In this document: one piece after another, positions 57,056 through 64,000 of the stretch | How positions within the stretch are numbered: the stretch's first letter is position 1 | How the letters are laid out: every line of letters starts with the position of its first letter | Origin: Dendrocalamus latiflorus | Taxonomy: Eukaryota; Streptophyta; Magnoliopsida; Poales; Poaceae | Length of the DNA: 64,000 bases | Direction: 5' to 3' | Assembly: GCA_017311315.1 (NCBI GenBank) | Contig: CM029610.1 | Location: 12,104,728-12,168,727, forward strand | Made by a program: the position numbers and the translations under genes | The notes under the pieces: generated by a model | Told to the model about the DNA's origin: nothing | Databases searched by the model: none | Seen by the model: the letters and a program-made list of their open reading frames with translations, nothing else

Positions 57056-57534
57056 ACCAAGTGCATCATCCATTTTATATGCTGTTTCTTGGCTAGCCTC
57101 AGGATATGCTAGCCATGCCCTCTGAAAGCAAGCAGATTACAGATAAATGACAGATATAAGTTAATTGCAACTCATTACTAATTACAACAAAATTCGATAC
57201 ACAGATGAATGTAACAATATCACATATATAGAATGAAAATTGTTACACAAAATCTGACAAATGTATTCAATTGAAGGAATTGTTTGATTTGTACAGTTGA
57301 ATCCAATGTTTCAACATCTAATTATTATCATCGCCGGCGTGGAACTCTCCCCTCTTATTTATGACCTCTGCTATCAAGAATTGGGAGATGATTGCACGAA
57401 TATCGACGAGATTGTCAAGATCATATGCACTTCCGTCGAAGTTCACCCGCTGTCGCTAGGAGCAATGTTAAGTCATTAATTAGCATGTGTGTGTAATATA
57501 ATCAGAAAATAATAATTATTGGAAGGACCTGACA
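57056..57534 (-). other. 3' region of second CACTA-2 gene
   Basis: Bases 57370-57480 are the complement of the last coding part (the equivalent in CACTA-1 is about 48995-49085). The rest is AT-rich with no further feature. Confidence 0.55.
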
Positions 57535-60386
57535 AACCTCTGGATCATTGATCTTAGTACCCATGATTTCCATCATATGGCGGCAAACGTAGAATCCACA
57601 TACGTTGCCCTGTAGCTGCTGGTGGCACTGCAAAAATAGAATTACATACATCGGTATTGTCAATTCTAGAGGCATTATTACAAAGTATGATATAGGATTA
57701 TTGTGTTGTAGCGGGTACCGGAAATCGCGTGTTGTGTCGTAGCGTGTCACTGGATTTGTCGTGTGTTCCTCCTTGGGCAACATATTCGGCAAACGCCCTA
57801 CGTGATTCAAAAAACTTAGCCTCGGCCGTGGCAAACAAAAGAAATATTACAATAGAGTTATGTATGGAGGAAATGAGTTTACCTGTTAAGTACTTCTTGC
57901 ACACGACTGAAGTCGTGGTTGCTCCTAAGGAGGGAATCAAGGTATATTACCTTGCTCCACTTTGGTACAATCACAATCAAAATCCAGTGATTCCTAGTCA
58001 TATGTGTCGCCACAGTTATTAATCCTAAGTTCATGCTGCATGTAAAGTACAAATGAAACATATGTGTGGCAACTAGTGAAGCACTTACCCTTGGTTGAAG
58101 GGTACCATGACGTACTCCTTGTCGGTGTGAGCAATCAATTCCCTCGTTATGTAACCTTCCACGAAGGATGCATCTGCGTTGATAGATTGCTCGGAGACCA
58201 AGTGAGGGTCGAGGAAACCCACCGGTCGTCGCGATTTCCGGGCTTCTTGGATCATGTATCTATACATAAAGAAAGAGTAATGACATTTATCTGTATAACG
58301 TGAATGTAGAACTTCATTGTACAGTACACTTACAGTGTCCAGCATCGTAGAAGTGAGGCGTCGAGTTCGTCGAGATTGAATAGTAAGAATAAATCTTCGA
58401 ATGTCACGACGATGTAGCCCAAGTCATGGAGGAAATGCGTCTCGTTATATTTCACAGTGAATGCACTCTGCCGGTTTGGCTTCATGTTGGACTTCTCCAT
58501 GTACCAGACATGCAATGTATTGCAAATCATACCAAGTTGGCGTAATTGTGAATCGGGCACCAACGACACTCCTAGAATAAACTTCCATGGCACGGGACCC
58601 GGCTTAATTTTCTTCGCATGAGCCTTGGAGGCCTTGGAGCCTCGCTTATGATATGTTCTCAGTGGCGTCTCGGCGGGAGCCGATGCAACAGACTTTACTG
58701 GATTTGGAGGTGGAGGTGGAGCCACCGGAGCCGATGTGCCAGGTCCAGGGCGACGTCCCTCTTGGGCCACTGGATGTGAAGATTGTGGCACGGACATGTC
58801 GAGGACGATGTCCCTCTTGGGCCACTGAATGAATGTGTGGACGGCATCCCCTAATGTCTTAATCTCTTCGTTTGGGGGCTTCTCAAGAGGGACGGACTTA
58901 AAAATATCATTAATCATGTCCACCTGGACCTTTATGAAACCGGTGTGTACTTGTACACCGTGCACCAGCGTCCCTGGCAGCAATGGATACACCATGCCGC
59001 GCCCAGCGTCAACGGGAATAGAGCCAACAAGCTTGACTCTGAGGCTGCAAGGGATGGGCTCCTACATAACGATACAAGAGCTGAGTTAAGGCGTCCACCA
59101 GAGAGATCTATGTACCATTCTAAAGAGGTACATTACCTGAATGTCATCAATACGTAAGTGGTCGTCGCTATGTTCAGAAATTGGTGTGGACGCACAGCTA
59201 CTGCGACGTTGAGGGGGACTGGGTACCGCAGTACTAGGAGTGGGTTGCGAATGGTTGCGGACTTGTCTCAGTTCTTCCCGCAACGAATCTATCTCTCCTC
59301 GAAGTGAGGCAGTCTGCTCTTGAAGTGAGGCAGATAGTTGTTCCACAAGTTGAGCACGAAGCTCCTGTTTTATTTGTTCGCTGCGGTATGCCTTGGATCT
59401 CTTCCTACTCCTATATGTCTCGGAATAATATGGAAATCCTTGCCTCCAAGGTACATAAACCCCCATGCCTCGTGTGCGACCTGGGTGCTCCTTGTTTCCC
59501 AAGGCCTGTGATAGTAAATCTATCTCCCTATATTCTTCAAAGGAGCCACGAGAAGATTCGGTAGTCAATGATTGCTGCAAGAGGCAATTAATCATGTTAT
59601 TTTTGAACCCATGAAGTTCAAGAGGTGTTAACAACTATGTTGTTTAACATATTTTACCATGCGTTGGGACACTTCCTCATCTGTGGGGTTTTTGAAAGAG
59701 ACACCCGAAGATGTGGTTGATGACCTCGCTCTTAACCAGTTTCGAGCGCGCTCGTTTGCGATCCCGGCAAATGGCGGAGAGGCCTCCGATCGGATTGCGA
59801 CCTCATCCTGCATCCTCCATTGCGGGATTTTACCCGCGTACCCAGCAGTGCCGAGTCTGTGAGGGTGCGTGTTTTGTGACTGGAGATCCTTGTGCGCCGC
59901 ACTTTGTTGTACAAATTCAGGCGTCGTCTTCATCTGCACAAAGGCCTCCCATGTTTCCGGCGACACGAAAGGATACTTCGTGAAGGGCGTGACATCCTCG
60001 GCCACGTACTTCGTCACAAGAATGCTCTTAAAATTCTTCCATGCTTTTCCCATCGCGAGGAGCGTCTGCCGTTGCACGAGTCCCTGTGCTTCTGCTGGGA
60101 ACTCGAAGGAATTTGTAAGTTCCTCCCATAGCTGATTTTTGTGATCCTTTGTCAAATCTTTCCAGCTTGCTATGGTGATGGGGACCCGTTGCCTTCCAAT
60201 TATCCCGCAGGTAGTCCGAAATGATGACGCTGCTTTCGACGGTTCCAGAGGAGTCCCATTCGGAGAGACCACCGTGATGGTCATTCGGCCCTCTGGCCTT
60301 TTCGATACTCCTCGGCCACGTTTACTTTTCGCAATCTTGGGAGCGTGAGACCCAGATGACGACGACGAAGACTGTGTGGACGCCAT
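57535..60386 (-). CDS. Second CACTA-2 gene: Transposase_24-like plus Ulp1 domain
   Basis: Exons inferred from splice borders and the CACTA-1 copy: a 60386-59658 (MASTQSSSS start; Transposase_24-like GIIGRQRVPITIASWKDLT), b 59574-59137 (coiled coil), c 59061-58334, d 58259-58089, e 58035-57883 (HWILIVIV, LDSLLRSN), then distal exons with FFESRRAFAEYVAQGG and QGNVCGFYVCRH (about 57535-57640). His, Asp, Gln and Cys of a C48 Ulp1-type site are all present. Exon c holds 360 bp missing from CACTA-1 (TYHKRGSKASKAHAKKIKPG, then LGMICNTLHVWYMEKSN). Exons a-e have no stop codons, so this copy may still encode a protein; the e/f junction does not keep frame with a canonical GT-AG choice and is unresolved. 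Confidence 0.82.
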
Positions 60387-60430
60387 CTCTCTTCTAAGAA
60401 AAAACTAACTGCAGTGAGCTATGAACCCAG

Positions 60431-60531
60431 CTTGTCAAAGTTCTATGAATCAAGTGACACAAACCAGTGCATCAAGTTCATTGAACAAGATACACTGGAG
60501 TGTGTCACTTGCTTTATGCTCTTTGACAAAG
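60431..60531. repeat. Imperfect foldback in CACTA-2 leader
   Basis: Bases 60431-60469 and 60493-60531 are inverted with a few mismatches (CTTGTCAAAG... GTGACACA..CCAGTG), leaving a 23-base loop. Its size resembles a plant miRNA precursor or a tiny MITE. It lies just upstream of the ATG at 60386 and has no counterpart in CACTA-1. Confidence 0.75.
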
Positions 60532-60654
60532 TTCTAACGATTAACTAATTGCAGTGAGCTATGGGCCTTCTAAATAGACCTTGCAGCTAACAAGTGCAGC
60601 ATATATTATTGTTACAAGGTTCTATGAAGTGCCTACAGTGAGCTAAACACCTGC

Positions 60655-60925
60655 AGCATATATTATATGCTACATAAAATACATGTGAAGCATATATCAT
60701 AAAGCTAACATGTTGAGCATATAACATGTGAAGCATATAACATAAAATTCATATGAAGCATATAACATAAAATTCATGTGAAGTATATAACATAAAATTC
60801 ATGTGAAGCATATAACATGTGAAGCATATAACATAAAATTCATGTGGAGCATATAACATAAAATTCATGTGAAGCATATAACATGTGAAGCATATAACAT
60901 AAAATTCATGTGAAGCATATAACAT
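60655..60925. repeat. Minisatellite in CACTA-2 leader
   Basis: Units built from GCATATAACATAAAATTCAT and GTGAA are repeated about ten times. Confidence 0.88.
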
Positions 60926-60931
60926 AAAATA

Positions 60932-61096
60932 AGCGGCGTCGGGAGTGACCGGCGGCGTCGGGAGGGAGCGGCGTCGGGAAGGAGCGGCGGCGTCGGGAGG
61001 GAGCGGCGTCGGGAGGGACCGGCGGCGTCGGGAGGGAGCGGCGTCGGGAGGGACTGGCGGCGTCGGGAGGGACCGGCGGCGTCGGGAGGGAGTAAA
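60932..61096. repeat. GC-rich minisatellite in CACTA-2 leader
   Basis: CGGCGTCGGGAGGGA, in short and long forms, is repeated about ten times. It is the expanded counterpart of the CCCTCCCGACGCCG block at 45885-45943 in CACTA-1. Confidence 0.88.
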
Positions 61097-61172
61097 ACCT
61101 AGCTAGCAGGGGCGCTGCAGGGTGGAGACAAGAGACTGTGCGCCAGAGCGGACTCCGCAGACCTAGCTGCGG

Positions 61173-61182
61173 GTATTTAAAG
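61173..61182 (-). promoter_or_regulatory. TATA-like box of second CACTA-2 gene
   Basis: The minus strand reads TTTAAATACCCGC, at the place where CACTA-1 has TTATAAATACCCGC, adjoining the internal hairpin array. Confidence 0.6.
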
Positions 61183-61194
61183 ATGAGCTATCAC

Positions 61195-61402
61195 AGACGG
61201 TTCTATCAATATAACCGCCTGTGATATGCACTTATCACAGACAGTTCTATCAATATAACCGTCTGTGATATCAATATTATCACAGACGGTTCTATATATA
61301 TAACCGTCTGTGATATTTATATTATCACAGACGGTTATATCTATAGAACCGTCTGTGATGTTTTATCACAGACGGTTTCTTTTGATAAACCGCCTGTGAT
61401 AT
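61195..61402. repeat. Hairpin array (internal, CACTA-2)
   Basis: Five CACAGACGGTT/AACCGTCTGTG pairs (two with an AACCGCCTGTG half) between the promoter of the second gene and the end of TNP2. Equivalent to 45507-45750. Confidence 0.92.
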
Positions 61403-61607
61403 TTCACTATAAATACCGGTAGCTAGCTAGGTTCCTATGTCATTTTACAATTACAATGGAACATAGATACATTTATGAAAAACGCAAGCATAACCATAGA
61501 TATAACTATTTCTTAGTTCCTTAGTCATTTTACAATTACAATGGAACATACATACATTTATGAAAAACACAAGCATAACCAATATCATTTATTACACTTT
61601 GGCTATA

Positions 61608-63593
61608 TCATTTTAAATAAAGCCCTTCACGATGATCGACACGCATATAGCTTGGTTCATCGCCTTGTTCTTCCTCGAGCCTGATGCCTTGTCCGAATGG
61701 AGGCAAATCATCAAATTGATTGTACTCTTCCTCATCCACAACATTCTGAACCCCGACAATCCTTCTTTTTCCCTGAAGAACTACATGGCGCTTCTTATTT
61801 GCCGGGTCGGTTACATAAAATACTTGAACAACTTGCCTCGCGAGTACGAATGGTTCATCTTTGTATCCTACACATTCGAGGTCCACGGTAGTGACGCCGT
61901 ACTTGTCAACCTTTACACCCCGTGGAAGTTGGACCCAACGGCACCGAAATAGAGGAATTTTGAAAATTACGTAGTCAAGCTCCCAAATCTCCTCTACAAG
62001 CCCGTAGTACGAGCTTGGGCCAGCGGTGCTGCCGTGCGCATCATAGGCATCTATGCGGACACCTGAGTTCTGCACTGTGCTCTTTCTATCTTGATCTGTT
62101 GTATAAAATGTGTAGCCATTAATGTCGTATGCTTGCCATGTCACAATTGTAAATTTTGGCCCTTTTGCCAACCATTGTAGTGTTTCACTTGACGACCTCC
62201 TAGTCAATTGTGCCTTGAACCATTCGTTGAACTGACGGTTGTGTTGTCTCGTGGTCCAAACTTCTGACTGGCCTGCATTCTCCTGACGTAGCATGTCCTT
62301 GTGCTCTTCAATATATGGGGTCACTTCAGTCATGTGTTGTAAAACCATGAAATGGGCTTGAGTATACGTATTTTGATCCGGAGTTATTGCTTTCCTCCCG
62401 ATAGTCCCGATACCCTCTAGCCTCCCCTCGTGACGAGATAGAGGTACACCTATCGGCTCTACCTGAGCCATGTAGCCGATGCAGAATTCAATGACCTCTT
62501 CTGTTGTATAACCTTCGATGATGCTACCCTCCGGTCGAGATCGATTGCGTACATAGGACTTCAGAATTCCCATGTACCTCTCGAAAGGGTACATATGACG
62601 TAGAAATACGGGGCCACATATTTTTATCTCTTTCACAAGGTGGACAATGAGATGGACCATGATATCAAAAAATGATGGAGGGAAATACATCTCTAGATGA
62701 CATAGAGTTGTCACCACCTCGGTTTGCAGAGCATCTAGTCCATCCGGATCAATGACCTTCTGAGCAATTGCGTTGAAGAAATAACATAGCCTTATGATTG
62801 TCACTCGAACCTTGTTCGGCAAAATACTTCTAATTGCAACAGGTAGCATTTGAGTCATTAGCACATGACAGTCGTGAGACTTCATGCCAATTAATTTCAA
62901 ATGTTCCATGGAAACAAATTTCTTCATGCTTGTCGAGTGACCGGATGGAACTTTCACACCATTTAAGGACTGGCACAATTCAGTTCTCTCGGACTTAGAC
63001 AGAGTGTAACATGCTGGGGGAAGGTACTTCCGGCCTTTATCGGTCTCTATCGGTGCTAACTCGGTCCTGATGTTCATAGCGACCAAGTCACGCCTTGCGT
63101 TAACACCATCCTTTGTTTTGTCAGGAATGTTCAGTAAGAGACCAATCAAACTGTCACATACATTCTTCTCTACGTGCATGACATCGATGCAATTGCCCGG
63201 GAACAAAGGTTTCTCCGAGTCCTCCATCAAGCCCTCGAATTTACCAAACTCTCTCTCACTATAGTTCCCTTCTGCATCACGTAACATCTGATCCAGATTA
63301 TCATCCTGCGACCTATCCTCATGATCCAGATTGTCATCCTGTGACCTATCCTCATGATCCAGATTGTCATCCTGCGACCTTTCCTCATGATCGAAAGAAC
63401 AGTCCACAACTGGCATATCGTTGCCTCCCTCGACTATGTCATAACTACCTTCTTGTGTACTCTTCTCTTCACCGTGACTGGTCCAACATTTGTACCCACC
63501 GATGCAGCGCAATGAAGACAGATCGGTGTCGACATCCTTCAAGCAAGTACGCCAAGTAATTAATACTACGCAGAATATCACAGACGGTTCCAA
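61608..63593 (-). CDS. Deleted but open TNP2-derived ORF (661 codons)
   Basis: Compared with CACTA-1, two blocks are missing: the equivalent of about 39047-39465 (transposase-associated domain with the normal start) and of about 39725-40913 (TNP2 catalytic core). What remains is a continuous frame: three or four copies of an acidic NLDHEDRSQDD unit, CIDVMHVEKNVCDSLIGLLL, a DUF4218 region (MYFPPSFFDIMVHLIVHLVK) and DUF4216 (GYTFYTTDQD; YVIFKIPLFRCRWVQLPRG). There are no stops, and the GA run and A run that are frameshifted in CACTA-1 are intact here. The first ATG may lie in leader sequence. Without the core it cannot be a transposase; it could be a competitor or simply a young deletion derivative. 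Confidence 0.82.
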   Translation of the reverse strand: MEPSVIFCVVLITWRTCLKDVDTDLSSLRCIGGYKCWTSHGEEKSTQEGSYDIVEGGNDMPVVDCSFDHEERSQDDNLDHEDRSQDDNLDHEDRSQDDNLDQMLRDAEGNYSEREFGKFEGLMEDSEKPLFPGNCIDVMHVEKNVCDSLIGLLLNIPDKTKDGVNARRDLVAMNIRTELAPIETDKGRKYLPPACYTLSKSERTELCQSLNGVKVPSGHSTSMKKFVSMEHLKLIGMKSHDCHVLMTQMLPVAIRSILPNKVRVTIIRLCYFFNAIAQKVIDPDGLDALQTEVVTTLCHLEMYFPPSFFDIMVHLIVHLVKEIKICGPVFLRHMYPFERYMGILKSYVRNRSRPEGSIIEGYTTEEVIEFCIGYMAQVEPIGVPLSRHEGRLEGIGTIGRKAITPDQNTYTQAHFMVLQHMTEVTPYIEEHKDMLRQENAGQSEVWTTRQHNRQFNEWFKAQLTRRSSSETLQWLAKGPKFTIVTWQAYDINGYTFYTTDQDRKSTVQNSGVRIDAYDAHGSTAGPSSYYGLVEEIWELDYVIFKIPLFRCRWVQLPRGVKVDKYGVTTVDLECVGYKDEPFVLARQVVQVFYVTDPANKKRHVVLQGKRRIVGVQNVVDEEEYNQFDDLPPFGQGIRLEEEQGDEPSYMRVDHREGLYLK

Positions 63594-63825
63594 CTACAAA
63601 CGGTCTGTGATTTCTGCCTATCATAGACGGTTTGCATCAATAACCGTCTGTGATAGTCTCATTATCACAGACGGTTCGTAACACGAACCGTCTGTGATGT
63701 ACATAATATCACAGACGGTTCTAAATATCAACCGTCTGTGATTTATGCATATCACAGACGGTTCGTGTATAGAACCGTCTGTGATAGTCCTTCACAGACG
63801 GTTTACATTACAAACCGTCTGTGAT
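63578..63825. repeat. Hairpin array (leader side, CACTA-2)
   Basis: About six CACAGACGGTT/AACCGTCTGTG pairs upstream of the TNP2-derived ORF. Equivalent to 38545-38962. Confidence 0.92.
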
Positions 63826-63940
63826 AGTTACACGGGGATGAACTGTTTCGTCAGGGCATGACTGCCAACTCGAAGCATATATAGCATAGCATTCGAGGCA
63901 CATCCGAGGCCTGCTGCTGTGTCTTGAGGAATGCCAAGAG

Positions 63941-64000
63941 CTGGTCTTCAGATGTGGCTGCCACATCTGAAGACCAGTGTGGCTGCCACATCTGAAGACC
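63941..64000. repeat. Perfect 18-bp palindrome plus 25-bp direct repeat at window end
   Basis: Bases 63941-63958 and 63960-63977 are a perfect inverted repeat around a single T (63959). The unit TGTGGCTGCCACATCTGAAG.. of 63953-63977 is then repeated from 63978 to the window end. CACTA-1 has only a simple AAGACCAGCTCTTGGC here (about 38370). Confidence 0.9.

Larger units (their letters stand above)
56630..64000 (-). mobile_element. CACTA-2, sister copy of CACTA-1 (right end outside window)
   Basis: Starts CACTGCTACAGACAGCCC at 56630 and reproduces CACTA-1 in reverse: terminal array, Ulp1-containing gene, leader minisatellites, internal array, TNP2 remnant, array, leader. The terminal 250 bases differ from CACTA-1 at only a few positions. 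The second gene is longer than in CACTA-1, whereas TNP2 has lost two blocks. The distal end, including any counterpart of the 193-aa ORF, is beyond the window. Confidence 0.93.

Noticed and set aside
1..64000. Possible tRNA, rRNA or snoRNA genes
   Set aside because: The only tRNA-like matches are the 12-base primer-binding sites (8955, 29475, 56498); no cloverleaf or rRNA core sequence was recognised.

Overview
The window is nuclear DNA from a grass (Poaceae, probably panicoid; species not determinable by eye). Evidence for a plant: the primer-binding sites match plant initiator-Met tRNA, the copia, gypsy, CACTA and hAT elements are grass types, there is an intron-containing plantacyanin gene, and there is a captured beta-hexosaminidase fragment. 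At least 85% of it is transposable-element sequence. Only one host gene looks intact: a two-exon plantacyanin (basic blue copper protein) at 50548-51015 on the minus strand. A truncated paralogue lies 33 kb away at 17100-17405, also on the minus strand, and the pair brackets the main transposon nest.

Layout. 1-10918: a Sirevirus-type Ty1/copia element (minus strand) with open gag, nearly open pol, a 1.95-kb 5' LTR and a 3' LTR cut by the window start; it sits inside a DUF4371/hAT transposase relic (10919-11560). 11980-14975: a fragment of a long Ty3/gypsy-type LTR. 15545-16996: a hAT-like element with 8-bp target duplications carrying two beta-hexosaminidase exons. 17100-17405: broken plantacyanin. 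17996-18282: a MITE. 19211-20795: a non-LTR retroposon with a perfect 16-bp target duplication. 21260-24864: a decayed second Sirevirus, cut by another copy of the long LTR (24865-26500). 26573-31182: a tandem, gag-protease-only LTR element whose protease has lost its catalytic Asp. 31183-32814 and 49333-49870: two halves of a copia LTR split by CACTA-1.

CACTA-1 (32815-49329, TSD GCA) is the centrepiece. It holds a TNP2-type transposase gene, a second gene combining a Transposase_24-like domain with a Ulp1-type cysteine protease domain, an unrecognised 193-codon ORF, and five arrays of the inverted-repeat unit CACAGACGGTT...AACCGTCTGTG. Two solo LTRs have landed in it: a 3674-bp long LTR (TSD ACAAG) and a 2784-bp copia LTR (TSD GTCAG). 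A sister copy, CACTA-2, runs in reverse from 56630 beyond the window end; it has jumped into the LTR of a gutted copia element (53626-56628), which also carries a 529-bp hAT MITE with an 8-bp TSD.

How the parts relate. The two CACTA copies have different defects. CACTA-1 keeps the TNP2 catalytic region but has three frameshift points and an LTR insertion, and its second gene has stop codons and a deletion of about 360 bp. CACTA-2 keeps a longer second gene but has lost the TNP2 N-terminus and core, leaving an open 661-codon reading frame. The hairpin arrays occur not only at the termini but also beside the promoters of the internal genes. Insertion order can be read from the nesting. I found no rRNA, tRNA or CRISPR. 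Family names come from recognising motifs by eye; no database search was possible.
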